Source of the DNA: Flavobacterium sp. H122
GTDB lineage: Bacteria; Bacteroidota; Bacteroidia; Flavobacteriales; Flavobacteriaceae
NCBI RefSeq assembly: GCF_004959765.1
Contig: NZ_SJZD01000003.1
Coordinates: 62,001 to 126,000, forward strand
Length of the DNA stretch: 64,000 bases
Direction: 5' to 3'
A program made the position numbers and the translations under genes. Shown piece by piece: positions 1-8,273 of this stretch. Below the pieces are notes generated by a model. It was not told the origin of the DNA, made no database searches, and saw only the letters and a program-made list of their open reading frames with translations. Within the stretch, counting starts at the first letter, position 1. Every line of letters begins with the position of its first letter.

Positions 1-37
1 TAAAGATTAAAAATAAACTTATTCACTTAACTTTTGT

Positions 38-45
38 TATATTTG
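38..45 (+). promoter_or_regulatory. Candidate -7 element (TATATTTG) of olsF
   Basis: TATATTTG matches the Bacteroidota -7 consensus TAnnTTTG and ends 25 bases before the olsF ATG at 71. No TTG at the expected -33 distance can be seen close to the window edge, so support rests on one element and its position. Confidence 0.3.
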
Positions 46-70
46 TGACTTGCATTAATCATAATTATAA

Positions 71-1894
71 ATGGGTTTAGTTACCGCAAAAGAAGTTGCA
101 AAAGCGATTAAAACTGATAAATACGGTCCGTTAGGAACCTTTTCGGGATGGTTGCTTACAAAAGTGCTTCAAATTTCTACTCTTAATAAAATTTATGACA
201 GGAATAAACATTTGAAAGATGTTGAATTCCTGAATGCTATTTTGGATGAGTTTCAGATTAAATTTGAAATTCCTGAAGAGGATTTAAAGCGTTTGCCTAA
301 AGAAGGGCCGTACATTACTATTTCCAATCATCCGCTTGGAGGAATTGACGGCATTTTACTTTTAAAATTGATGTTGGAGCGCGAGCCCAATTTCAAAATT
401 ATAGCCAATTTTTTATTACACCGCATAGAGCCTTTGAAGCCCTATATTATGCCTGTAAATCCTTTTGAAACGCATAAGGATGCCAAATCCAGTGTAATAG
501 GATTGAAGGAGACTTTCCGTCATTTGAGTGATGGTAAGCCGTTAGGGATGTTTCCAGCAGGTGAGGTTTCCACCTACCGGGATGGTAAATTAGTGGTTGA
601 TAAAGAATGGGAGGAAGGTGCCATAAAAGTTATCCGAAAAGCCCAGGTGCCGGTTATTCCTATCTATTTCCACGCTAAGAACAGCAAGCTGTTTTATTTC
701 CTGTCAAAAATAAGTGATACTTTACGTACTGCTAAACTGCCTTCTGAGTTATTGACGCAAAAAGACAGGGTTATTAAAGTCCGTATCGGGAAACCGATTT
801 CTGTTGCAGAGCAGAATGAATATCAAACGCTTGAAGATTACACTGAATTTTTAAGAAAGAAAACCTATATGCTTGCTAATGCTTTTGCTGAAGAGCCTAA
901 GCTGTTGCAGGCACCTATTATAAAAACAACTGCCAAGCCTGCAAAAACTATAGTTACCGGGGCTAATCAGGGCAAAATGATTGAAGAAGTTGAAAAACTC
1001 CGACAAAAAGATGCCCGTTTACTGCAAAGTAAAAATTATGAAGTATTCTTGACCGAAGCTTCAGAAATTCCTAATATTTTACATGAAATAGGAAGGTTGC
1101 GTGAAGTTACTTTCCGTGCAGTAGGTGAAGGGACGAACGAATCGATTGACCTTGATAAGTTTGACAAGTATTACCATCATATGTTTTTATGGGATGATGA
1201 TACGAAGCAAATTGCCGGGGCTTATCGTATGGGGTTAGGGTCAAGGATTTATGCCAAGTATGGTATAAATGGTTTTTATTTACAGGATTTATTCCGTTTT
1301 GAGCCTGAATTGTATGACATGATGAGCAAGTCTATCGAAATGGGTCGTGCTTTCATTATAAATGAGTACCAGCAAAAACCAATGCCTTTATTCCTGCTTT
1401 GGAAAGGAATCGTGCATACTACCTTACGTTATCCTGAGCATAAATTCCTGATAGGAGGGGTAAGTATCAGTAATCAGTTTTCTGAATTCTCAAAATCATT
1501 GATGATTGAATTCATGAAATCCAATTTCTATGATCCTTATGTGGCGCAGTATATACATCCTAAAAAGGAGTATAAAGTCAAACTAAAAGATGCTGATAAA
1601 GACTTTGTATTCAATGAAGCCGAATCAGATTTGAATAAATTTGATAAAATTATTGATGAAGTTGAACCGGGGAATCTGCGTTTGCCCGTTTTGATTAAAA
1701 AATACATAAAGCAAAATGCCAGAGTAGTGGCTTTTAATGTTGATCCTTTATTTAATAATGCTGTTGACGGTTTGATGTATATTAGAATTGCTGATTTACC
1801 TGAAAGTACGGTGAAACCTGTAATGGAAGAATTTCAGGCAGAATTGGAAAGAAAACTGGCAGAAGAAAATAATCATAAAAAAACCGAGGAATAA
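71..1894 (+). CDS. olsF: Bifunctional ornithine-lipid synthase, OlsF type (PlsC-like acyltransferase + GNAT-like domain)
   Basis: The 607-residue protein joins two acyltransferase folds. Residues about 75-265 carry the lysophospholipid acyltransferase blocks: NHPLGGIDG with H87 and D93, the FPAGE block near 161-165, and a VIPIYF block near 195. Residues about 310-500 resemble OlsB/hemolysin-type GNAT N-acyltransferases. This domain order is that of OlsF, which N-acylates ornithine with a 3-hydroxyacyl group in its C-terminal half and O-acylates the lyso-ornithine lipid in its N-terminal half. OlsF homologues, including one from Flavobacterium, are known to produce ornithine lipids. It should act at the inner face of the cytoplasmic membrane. 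It is monocistronic, with its own promoter-like element and a terminator whose loop contains its stop codon. Substrate specificity is inferred from architecture only. Confidence 0.8.
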   Translation: MGLVTAKEVAKAIKTDKYGPLGTFSGWLLTKVLQISTLNKIYDRNKHLKDVEFLNAILDEFQIKFEIPEEDLKRLPKEGPYITISNHPLGGIDGILLLKLMLEREPNFKIIANFLLHRIEPLKPYIMPVNPFETHKDAKSSVIGLKETFRHLSDGKPLGMFPAGEVSTYRDGKLVVDKEWEEGAIKVIRKAQVPVIPIYFHAKNSKLFYFLSKISDTLRTAKLPSELLTQKDRVIKVRIGKPISVAEQNEYQTLEDYTEFLRKKTYMLANAFAEEPKLLQAPIIKTTAKPAKTIVTGANQGKMIEEVEKLRQKDARLLQSKNYEVFLTEASEIPNILHEIGRLREVTFRAVGEGTNESIDLDKFDKYYHHMFLWDDDTKQIAGAYRMGLGSRIYAKYGINGFYLQDLFRFEPELYDMMSKSIEMGRAFIINEYQQKPMPLFLLWKGIVHTTLRYPEHKFLIGGVSISNQFSEFSKSLMIEFMKSNFYDPYVAQYIHPKKEYKVKLKDADKDFVFNEAESDLNKFDKIIDEVEPGNLRLPVLIKKYIKQNARVVAFNVDPLFNNAVDGLMYIRIADLPESTVKPVMEEFQAELERKLAEENNHKKTEE

Positions 1895-1908
1895 CCCTCG
1901 GTTTTTTG
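1881..1908. terminator. Bidirectional intrinsic terminator between olsF and the TM2 gene
   Basis: A 9-bp stem (AAACCGAGG at 1881-1889 pairing with 1896-1904) is flanked by T-rich DNA on the right and A-rich DNA on the left. It can therefore stop transcripts from both convergent genes. The olsF TAA stop at 1892-1894 lies in the loop. Confidence 0.85.
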
Positions 1909-1909
1909 T

Positions 1910-2185
1910 TTAGAACCAGGGTTTTTTATTTAGCTGGTAAGTGTTGTAAAACTCTTCATCAGTTTTTGTCAGATATATAATTCCTTCTATAAGGCCTATA
2001 AGACCGCCCAGGCCGCAAAATATATTAAGTATAATTTGAATGATACCTTCAGTTGTATATCCTAATACGAATTTGTGTACCCCCAAACTTCCTAATAAAA
2101 TTCCAAGTACACCACAAATAACTTTTTTGTTTTCCTGAACAGGCTGCGGATTATTCCAATCTTCTCTTGGTCTGGTTGTTTGCAT
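1910..2185 (-). CDS. TM2-domain membrane protein
   Basis: A 91-residue protein with a polar N-terminal tail of about 20 residues, followed by two hydrophobic segments. The first is Gly/Leu-rich with the G-x-H-K-F-x-L-G-Y signature (GVHKFVLGY) and the second begins GIIQIILNIFCG. That is the TM2 domain pattern (two helices joined by a short polar turn). The molecular role of bacterial TM2 proteins is not established. It is the last gene of a minus-strand run and lies 23 bases beyond the VOC gene. Confidence 0.75.
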   Translation of the reverse strand: MQTTRPREDWNNPQPVQENKKVICGVLGILLGSLGVHKFVLGYTTEGIIQIILNIFCGLGGLIGLIEGIIYLTKTDEEFYNTYQLNKKPWF

Positions 2186-2208
2186 ATAATAGTTTTTTTA
2201 GTTTGTTT

Positions 2209-2577
2209 TTACATAGGTTCCCAAAGTTCAATTTTGTTTCCATCCGGATCTAAAATCCATCCGAATTTTCCATACTCATAAGTCTGCATTTCACCTACAA
2301 TTGTTACACCTTCTTCTGCTAAAACTTTTAAAAGTTCTTCTAAATTTTCAACTCTGAAATTTACCATGAAAGGTTTTTCGCTGGGTGCAAAATAGTCACT
2401 GTCTTCCTTAAACGGAGACCATTGTGTGCTGCAGTCGTTGCCGTTTTTATCCTTCCATTCAAAACTTGCTCCGTAATCATTTGCCGGTAAACCAAGATGT
2501 TTGCCATACCATTCGTTAATAATTGATGGATTTTTGGTTTTGAAGAATAATCCTCCTATTCCTGTTACCCGCTTCAT
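2209..2577 (-). CDS. VOC-family (glyoxalase/bleomycin-resistance-like) protein
   Basis: A 122-residue single-domain protein. It starts with GIGGLFFKTKNP, continues with a WYGKHLGLP helix, and ends FGWILDPDGNKIELWEP. The DPDGN(K)IELWEP ending, with its metal-ligand glutamate, is typical of vicinal-oxygen-chelate proteins such as glyoxalase I and related dioxygenases. The substrate cannot be told from sequence. The start ATG overlaps the stop of the upstream membrane-protein gene by 4 bases, so the two are probably translationally coupled. Confidence 0.75.
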   Translation of the reverse strand: MKRVTGIGGLFFKTKNPSIINEWYGKHLGLPANDYGASFEWKDKNGNDCSTQWSPFKEDSDYFAPSEKPFMVNFRVENLEELLKVLAEEGVTIVGEMQTYEYGKFGWILDPDGNKIELWEPM

Positions 2578-2996
2578 AGTTCTGTTGGGTTATGTTCGTA
2601 TAAATGATGCGCTTTTTTATAGGTAAAAGTAGTAGCAATGATTAAAAGTATTCCTTCAATCGTAAAAATAAACATTGGATCTATTTTTCCTGAAATGTAA
2701 GTACAGCCTAAACCAAAGACAGCTAAACCTATGCCTAAAACCAGAACTTGTAAACGTGCTTTGTGACTCCCTATCAAGATATGGTTTGCCAAAATAAGCA
2801 GCCAAATACCGGAAATCAGCATCATGATTGAAGAATAAAACCAAATCATCCGCATGCCATTTGCCGCTGGTTCCTGAATTTCGCCTTTTTCAATATGTTC
2901 CATCACTGCCTGCATTCCTAAAAAAGCATGTGGAAAAAAGCTGAGACACGTTATAATACCAACAGTAATAACTAAATAGTAACTTTTTTTATTCAT
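2574..2996 (-). CDS. Small four-helix membrane protein, function unknown
   Basis: A 140-residue protein with about four hydrophobic segments: near residues 8-28, 50-70, 82-102 and 108-125. It ends in a short polar tail. I recognise no catalytic motif. It overlaps the upstream 2-hydroxyacid dehydrogenase gene by 8 bases and the downstream VOC gene by 4, so all three are read from one transcript. This suggests a small metabolic or housekeeping operon of unknown purpose. Confidence 0.6.
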   Translation of the reverse strand: MNKKSYYLVITVGIITCLSFFPHAFLGMQAVMEHIEKGEIQEPAANGMRMIWFYSSIMMLISGIWLLILANHILIGSHKARLQVLVLGIGLAVFGLGCTYISGKIDPMFIFTIEGILLIIATTFTYKKAHHLYEHNPTEL

Positions 2997-3939
2997 ATAG
3001 TTTAATGATTTTGTTTACAATTGTTTGTGCCAGTTTTTCTTTGCTTTCATGAGTCCATCCTGCAATGTGCGGAGTTAATAATACATTATCTGCTATGAGT
3101 AAATAATCAAACGCTTCCGGTTTTTCTCCTTCAAATAAAGCTTCAAAAGACAGTTTTTCGTATTCAAGAACATCAAGTCCTGTGCCTAAGATTTTACCGG
3201 ATTCCAATCCATTAACTAAATCGGCTGTTACGACGCTGTTTCCCCGGGCAGTATTGATAAACCAAAAGGGTTTTGTAAAAGCATTGATAAAATCTGTGTT
3301 GATCATTTTATCGGTCTCTGGAGTCCAAGGGGTATGCAAACTAACCACATCGGCTTTTTGCTGAAATTCTTCAAGTGAAACCTGACGGGCGTTTTCATCA
3401 CCTGCATTGGGTAAAATGTCATAGCAAAGTGTTTCAACGTCAAAACCTCTTAGTTTTTTTGCAAATGATTTTCCCATATTGCCATAGCCGATAATGCCAA
3501 CGGTTTTTCCGTCAAGTTCGTGGCCACGGTTGGATTCACGGTTCCAATGTCCTGATTTTACCTCTTTATCAGCCTTGTTTAGATTATTAAAAAGCGAAAG
3601 CAGCATTCCTAATGCGTGCTCACCTACGGCATTCCTGTTACCTTCCGGGGCTGCAATGAGATGGATTCCTTTAGTTTGGGCATAATCACAATCAATACTT
3701 TCCAGACCAGCTCCCACACGGGCAATGAATTGAAGATTCGTTGCTTTGTCTAAAAAAGTCTTGTCGATTTTAAAACGGCTGCGGATAACAATGCCGTGAA
3801 AGTTGGAAATCTTTTTTTCGATTTCTTCTTTTGAAGACGAAAAATCCTCAAAATTCTGAAAACCAGCTTCTTCTAATTGTTTCCAAAGCAGCGGGTGATT
3901 GCTGTCAATATGCAGTATTTTTATGTCTGAAAATGTCAT
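2989..3939 (-). CDS. D-isomer-specific 2-hydroxyacid dehydrogenase (SerA-like, no ACT domain)
   Basis: The 316-residue NAD-dependent oxidoreductase has a split substrate domain around a Rossmann core. The NAD site GxGxxG is seen in VGIIGYGNMGKSFA. The catalytic triad is present: Arg in FINTARG, Glu in GTGLDVLEYE and His in LTPHIAGWT. The closest recognised group is phosphoglycerate dehydrogenase, the first step of serine synthesis. The regulatory C-terminal ACT domain is absent, which is common for the short forms, so another 2-hydroxyacid such as glycerate or lactate cannot be excluded. It is the first gene of the operon with the small membrane protein and the VOC protein. Confidence 0.75.
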   Translation of the reverse strand: MTFSDIKILHIDSNHPLLWKQLEEAGFQNFEDFSSSKEEIEKKISNFHGIVIRSRFKIDKTFLDKATNLQFIARVGAGLESIDCDYAQTKGIHLIAAPEGNRNAVGEHALGMLLSLFNNLNKADKEVKSGHWNRESNRGHELDGKTVGIIGYGNMGKSFAKKLRGFDVETLCYDILPNAGDENARQVSLEEFQQKADVVSLHTPWTPETDKMINTDFINAFTKPFWFINTARGNSVVTADLVNGLESGKILGTGLDVLEYEKLSFEALFEGEKPEAFDYLLIADNVLLTPHIAGWTHESKEKLAQTIVNKIIKLYE

Positions 3940-4035
3940 TTATAATATGTAATGCTTCTCAAAGTTATTCAATTTGAAATGATTTGTTAAAATTTTTTTA
4001 AGTTATTTTTATGTTTTTTCTTAATAAAGAAGTGG

Positions 4036-4153
4036 TACTTTTGCATCATATTTCAAATTTTTAATAATAAATGGAAGGTTCCCATAGGAAATACTGCTAA
4101 TTTAAAACAAAGCCATGTTTTTTGGTCTTTGTTAAAAAACGACGATCAAAATC
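4036..4153 (+). promoter_or_regulatory. corA promoter element and 110-nt leader
   Basis: TACTTTTG at 4036-4043 matches the Bacteroidota -7 consensus. From there to the corA ATG is an unusually long leader of about 110 bases. The leader contains an imperfect hairpin: AACAAAGCC at 4106-4114 against GGTCTTTGTT at 4124-4133. No long T run follows the hairpin, so it does not look like a simple attenuator. A regulatory role is inference. Confidence 0.4.
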
Positions 4154-5083
4154 ATGAGAAAGTACTACAAAAACGGAATTTCCGGATTAGAAATTACTAA
4201 CAATCTTAATCAAAATTGCTGGATCAGCATAGAGTCACCCACACAGGAAGATAAAAGCTTTTTGTTAAATGATTTACAAATTCCCGAAGCTTTTTATAAT
4301 GACATTGAAGATATTGATGAACGGCCGCGTATTGAAGAAGAAAATGGATGGAATCTGATCATTATCCGTATTCCTTATAAAAGTGAGGACCCTAAACTCC
4401 CATTTACAACTATACCTCTCGGACTTATTTTTAACAGTCAGCATTTTGTTTCAGTGTGTTTTCATAAAACAGAAATGTTGGATGATTTTATTATTTATAC
4501 CCAAAGAAAAAATTTAACGGTTAAGGATAATTTCGATTTAGTATTAAAACTACTCTTATCGTCCAGTATCTGGTATCTGAAATATTTGAAACAGATTAAT
4601 CAGCGAATTAAATTAGCTGAAGATAATCTTGAAAAATCAATTAAAAATGAAGAGCTTCAGGCATTACTCGAGTTGGAAAAATGTTTGGTTTTCTTTATCA
4701 CTTCTATTAAAGCGAATGATATTTTATTTCATCGTATTAAAAATCTTAAAGCCGAAAGAGAGTATTTTGATGCCGATTTGTTAGAAGATGTTGATATCGA
4801 ATTAAAGCAGGCACTTGAAATGTCAAACATTTACAGCAACATTCTTACGGGTATGATGGATGCTTATGCTTCGGTAATTTCAAATAATTTGAATGTGATC
4901 ATGAAGCGGTTAACCTCGGTTTCGATTATTTTGATGATACCTACCCTTATTGCCAGTTTATACGGTATGAATGTTCCTAATAAACTGGAAAATAACCCTA
5001 ACGGATTGCTGATTATTGTTGTTTTTTCAGGTGTAATAGCAATGATAGGTGCTTATTTGTTCAAGAAGAAAAACCTTTTTTAA
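4154..5083 (+). CDS. corA: CorA-family Mg2+/divalent cation transporter
   Basis: The 309-residue protein has a soluble N-terminal region rich in acidic and helical segments (about 1-245). Two C-terminal membrane helices follow. The first ends with the diagnostic YGMN motif (ASLYGMNVP), the selectivity filter of CorA pentamers. The second is followed by a basic KKKNLF tail. Family members carry Mg2+, Co2+ or Ni2+ across the inner membrane. The gene is convergent with mgtE, a second unrelated Mg2+ transporter, and the two stop codons share a TTAA. Length and topology are normal for the family. Confidence 0.9.
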   Translation: MRKYYKNGISGLEITNNLNQNCWISIESPTQEDKSFLLNDLQIPEAFYNDIEDIDERPRIEEENGWNLIIIRIPYKSEDPKLPFTTIPLGLIFNSQHFVSVCFHKTEMLDDFIIYTQRKNLTVKDNFDLVLKLLLSSSIWYLKYLKQINQRIKLAEDNLEKSIKNEELQALLELEKCLVFFITSIKANDILFHRIKNLKAEREYFDADLLEDVDIELKQALEMSNIYSNILTGMMDAYASVISNNLNVIMKRLTSVSIILMIPTLIASLYGMNVPNKLENNPNGLLIIVVFSGVIAMIGAYLFKKKNLF

Positions 5084-6432
5084 AAACCCAGAATGACTCT
5101 GGCGATAGAAAAATAAATTAAGATTCCTAAAATATCATTACTGGTGGTAATAAACGGCCCGGTGGCTAAAGCCGGGTCAATACCGTATTTGTTTAATATA
5201 ATAGGGATGAAGGTGCCTATTAATGAGGCTAATACAATTACAGAAAGTAAGGCTGTAGTTACGGTTAAACCAATATGTATTTCGAATCCTAATAAATAAT
5301 AGCTCCCTAAAAGCAATATAGTCGCTAAGATTAATCCGTTTAACAAGCTTAATGAAAGTTCTTTAAGTAACCGCTGTAAAATTGTGCCGCTGATAGAATT
5401 GTTGGCTAAACCCTGAACTATAATTGCTGAAGATTGTACGCCTACGTTACCAGCCATCGCCGCAATTAATGGGGTAAAGAAAAACAATTGCGGATGTCCT
5501 TTCATGGCAGGTTCAAATAAACCTAATACACGAACACTGATAAAACCACCCAGTAAGGCCAAAACCAACCATGGTAACCGTGCGCGTGTTAAATCCAAAA
5601 TACTGTCATCAGCCTCAACGTCCTGTGAGATACCTGCTGCCAACTGGTAATCTTTATCAGCTTCTTCTTTAATTACGTCAACGATATCATCAATGGTAAT
5701 ACGGCCAACCAAGCGTCCCATTTCATCAACAACAGGAATGGCTTCCAAGTCGTATTTTTGCATGATACGGGCAACCTCCACATCTTTGGTGTCTACTTTT
5801 ACATAATCAACTTTGTCGATATAAACATCCCTGATAGGGGTTTTTGTTGAAGTGGTCAGTAAATCTTTAAGTGAAAGACGTCCCTTTAATCTGTCCTCAT
5901 CATCAACTACATATATAGAATGTACTCTGGTAACATGTTCAGCCTGATGACGCATTTCTTTTACACAGGTAAGTACATTCCAGTTTTCATTGACTTTTAC
6001 CATTTCCTTACCCATCAAACCACCGGCAGTGTCTTCATCATACCGAAGTAAGTCAACAATGTCTTTAGCATGTTCAACGTCTTCAAGTTCAGAGATTACC
6101 TGTTCTTTTTTAGCCTGGGGCAGTTCAGCAATAATATCGGCGGCATCATCAGTGTCAAGCTCATCAATCTCTTCTGCGATTTCTTTTGCCGAAAGGTTTT
6201 TAAGGATTTTGACACGAACCTCTTCATCCAATTCAAGAAGTGCATCTGCTGTTTTTTCGGAATCTAAGAGTTTAAAAATATAATTGGCACCGTATTCATC
6301 AAGCTCATCAAGAATATCGGCAATATCAGCAAAATGGACATCCTGCAACAGGTTTTCTAATTCCTGTGCATTGTTTTCACTGATTAATTGCTCAATTTGA
6401 GCTATGAATTCGGGGCTGATTTTAAACTCCAT
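5080..6432 (-). CDS. mgtE: MgtE magnesium transporter
   Basis: The 450-residue protein has the full MgtE layout. An acidic superhelical N domain covers about 1-130 and is rich in repeated L-D-E/A-D-I motifs. Two CBS domains cover about 135-255; the second includes [23 protein letters not shown]. Five C-terminal membrane helices cover about 285-450, with the conserved [13 protein letters not shown] segment forming the pore. It is a Mg2+-gated Mg2+ channel of the inner membrane. It overlaps the upstream rsmA by 11 bases, indicating cotranscription. Confidence 0.92.
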   Translation of the reverse strand: MEFKISPEFIAQIEQLISENNAQELENLLQDVHFADIADILDELDEYGANYIFKLLDSEKTADALLELDEEVRVKILKNLSAKEIAEEIDELDTDDAADIIAELPQAKKEQVISELEDVEHAKDIVDLLRYDEDTAGGLMGKEMVKVNENWNVLTCVKEMRHQAEHVTRVHSIYVVDDEDRLKGRLSLKDLLTTSTKTPIRDVYIDKVDYVKVDTKDVEVARIMQKYDLEAIPVVDEMGRLVGRITIDDIVDVIKEEADKDYQLAAGISQDVEADDSILDLTRARLPWLVLALLGGFISVRVLGLFEPAMKGHPQLFFFTPLIAAMAGNVGVQSSAIIVQGLANNSISGTILQRLLKELSLSLLNGLILATILLLGSYYLLGFEIHIGLTVTTALLSVIVLASLIGTFIPIILNKYGIDPALATGPFITTSNDILGILIYFSIARVILGF

Positions 6433-7201
6433 CGGCTTGGATTTTTTGAGTGAGTTCTATGAATTGTTCCACCGAAAGCTGTTCCGGACGGAGGTCAAAT
6501 ATACTATCTTCCCGTAACTTTTCCGATAGATTGAAGGTTTTTAAACTATTTCTTAATGTTTTTCTTCGTTGGTTAAAACCTGTCTTTACTACATTGAAAA
6601 ACAGTCTTTCATCGCATGGTAAATTAAAGTTTTCTTTACGGCGCATGCGCATTACCCCTGATTTTACTTTTGGAGGAGGTGTGAATACGTGCTCTGATAC
6701 CGTAAAAAGATACTCGGTATCATAGAATGCCTGCGTTAAAACCGATAAAATGCCATACGTTTTGCTTCCTTTTTTCTCACAAATACGTTCCGCTACTTCT
6801 TTTTGAAACATGCCGGCAAATTCCGGGATTTGGTTTCGCTTTTCCAGTACTTTAAATACAATTTGTGTTGAAATATTATATGGAAAATTACCAATTACGG
6901 CAAAAGGTTCCTGACCAAAAACTTTCGTCAAATCATACTTTAAAAAATCTTCTGAAAGAATCTTGTTGGATAATTTTAGATAATGCGTCTGCAGATATTC
7001 AACGGATTCCGTATCGATTTCAATTACGTAAGTTTCGATAGGTTTTTCCAATAAATATTTGGTCAAAACACCCATTCCCGGCCCTATTTCCAATACTTTA
7101 TTATACCCTTCCAGAGTCAATGCATCAGCTATTTTTTGTGCGATGTTTTCGTCGTTTAAAAAATGCTGACCAAGGTGTTTTTTTGCTTTTACTTTATCCA
7201 T
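6422..7201 (-). CDS. rsmA: 16S rRNA (adenine1518/1519-N6)-dimethyltransferase RsmA (KsgA)
   Basis: The 259-residue protein starts with [11 protein letters not shown], the family's N-terminal signature. The SAM site [11 protein letters not shown] follows, then motif [10 protein letters not shown] (the NLPY class). It dimethylates two adjacent adenines in the 3' hairpin of 16S rRNA during late assembly of the small ribosomal subunit. Length is normal. It is cotranscribed with mgtE through an 11-base overlap. The pairing of rsmA with mgtE is recognisable in Flavobacteria, although no functional link is apparent. Confidence 0.92.
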   Translation of the reverse strand: MDKVKAKKHLGQHFLNDENIAQKIADALTLEGYNKVLEIGPGMGVLTKYLLEKPIETYVIEIDTESVEYLQTHYLKLSNKILSEDFLKYDLTKVFGQEPFAVIGNFPYNISTQIVFKVLEKRNQIPEFAGMFQKEVAERICEKKGSKTYGILSVLTQAFYDTEYLFTVSEHVFTPPPKVKSGVMRMRRKENFNLPCDERLFFNVVKTGFNQRRKTLRNSLKTFNLSEKLREDSIFDLRPEQLSVEQFIELTQKIQADGV

Positions 7202-7216
7202 CGGTTTGTTTATGGT

Positions 7217-7696
7217 TTAAAGTTTATTGTTAATTATTTTTAATTCCTGAATGTCTAATAAATCTTTAGGTCTGCCGGATTTAATTTTACTGGTAATTAA
7301 ATCTTCTAAAGAAAGCACATTCCATTTTATAATTTCAACATCATTTATTATAACTTTTTCACTCTCATTATACGCTGTTTCAAAAGATTTATTTACTGAA
7401 AACCTTGTGATTAATTCTAAATTTAGGCTGTTAGGAGAGAACTTTACTGAAATGTTTTGCTCTTGATTTTTGACTTCATTTGGGAAATCATCAATTTCAT
7501 ATCCCATTTTTTTGAAAACAAAAACTAGTTTTTCAAAATTCTCAGATGTTGTTTCAATCCAAAAATCTATATCTGCAGAATGTCTTTGATAACCATGAAA
7601 ATTAACTGCACCACCGCCTACCATAAGCATTCTTACATTAAATTTATCACATAAAATGATAAACTGCTTAATTTCTTCATCCCAATTTTGAATCAT
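7217..7696 (-). CDS. Minimal nucleotidyltransferase-fold protein (AbiEii/DUF6036-like)
   Basis: The 159-residue protein has the nucleotidyltransferase signature. MVGGGAVNFHGY carries the GG motif at residues 27-29, followed by ADIDFWI with the paired metal-binding aspartates D42 and D44. It then has a helical C-terminal half with a SLEDLITSKIKSGRPKDLLDI segment, as in AbiEii-type or DUF6036 nucleotidyltransferases. These enzymes act as toxins or as housekeeping NMP transferases depending on partner. Its start overlaps the end of a 66-residue gene by 20 bases, a coupled arrangement often seen in toxin-antitoxin pairs. The toxin role is inferred, not shown. Confidence 0.65.
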   Translation of the reverse strand: MIQNWDEEIKQFIILCDKFNVRMLMVGGGAVNFHGYQRHSADIDFWIETTSENFEKLVFVFKKMGYEIDDFPNEVKNQEQNISVKFSPNSLNLELITRFSVNKSFETAYNESEKVIINDVEIIKWNVLSLEDLITSKIKSGRPKDLLDIQELKIINNKL

Positions 7697-7877
7697 TTGT
7701 CTTTGTGAAATCGATTAGAAAATTATTGCTTGTTTTTTCTATTCTCTTTGAAGGAAAAGCATTTATTTTTTTAGACAGATTAATAAAGGCAATAACGCGT
7801 TCAGCACCCGAAAGTTTTAAAAAATCTTCCCGTTGCTGTTTATTGCTTTGCTCTTTATTCTGAAATGTAATTTCCAC
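7677..7877 (-). CDS. Small protein coupled to the nucleotidyltransferase (putative partner)
   Basis: A 66-residue charged protein rich in Lys, Gln, Asn and Ser. It has a central helical segment (REDFLKLSGAERVIAFINLS) and no membrane segment or signal peptide. I do not recognise a family. It precedes the nucleotidyltransferase gene and overlaps it by 20 bases in a different frame, so they are expressed together. Position and size fit an antitoxin or a substrate-binding partner, but no DNA-binding motif is evident. Confidence 0.5.
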   Translation of the reverse strand: MEITFQNKEQSNKQQREDFLKLSGAERVIAFINLSKKINAFPSKRIEKTSNNFLIDFTKTNDSKLG

Positions 7878-7898
7878 AATGTTTGAAAATTAGTATAA

Positions 7899-8210
7899 TT
7901 AATGTTCTGAAATTATTTCCAGTTCTGTTCTAAAGGCCAGCATTTTGTCGCCAAAAAGCATTAGTCCTTCTTCACGTAATTTTGGAGCGTCTTCGTCATA
8001 ATAGCTTTGAAGCGTTTCTTTGCTGTCAGTGAAATATTGAATAGCGTAAGTTATGCCACCCATTTCTTCCTCAACAAGTACTTTTACCATTTTTGCCGAA
8101 GAAAATTTTCCGGTTGCCAGCATATCGCCAATATGTTTGCTTTGCATCCAGTCTAACCACTGGTCGTGTACACTCTCGTGTATGTTTATTGTTACGTTGT
8201 AGATTATCAT
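7899..8210 (-). CDS. DUF4286 family protein
   Basis: A 103-residue soluble protein of the ferredoxin-like dimeric alpha/beta type. MIIYNVTINIHESVHDQWLDWM opens a first strand and helix, and GITYAIQYFTDSKETLQSYYDED forms the second half. This is the profile of DUF4286, common in Bacteroidota and of unknown function. The open frame extends upstream to 8264, but the ATG at 8210 is preferred because the extension is encoded by an intergenic tandem repeat and all homologues I recall start with M-I-I-Y-N. Confidence 0.65.
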   Translation of the reverse strand: MIIYNVTINIHESVHDQWLDWMQSKHIGDMLATGKFSSAKMVKVLVEEEMGGITYAIQYFTDSKETLQSYYDEDAPKLREEGLMLFGDKMLAFRTELEIISEH

Positions 8211-8234
8211 ATTTGTGGATTTGTGGATTTGTGG
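8211..8234. repeat. Short tandem repeat ATTTGTGG x3
   Basis: Three perfect copies of the 8-mer ATTTGTGG occupy 8211-8234 directly upstream of the DUF4286 start codon. The following ATTCG may be a decayed fourth copy. It lies in the leader or promoter region of a minus-strand gene. Confidence 0.8.
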
Positions 8235-8273
8235 ATTCGAATAACCGAATAAACAAATTACCAAATAAACATT

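Noticed and set aside
5990..6283. Serine-rich plus-strand frames within mgtE
   Set aside because: They mirror the acidic N domain of MgtE in antisense and have no independent support.
8211..8264. The N-terminal extension of the DUF4286 frame
   Set aside because: It is encoded by the ATTTGTGG repeats and precedes the conserved M-I-I-Y-N start.
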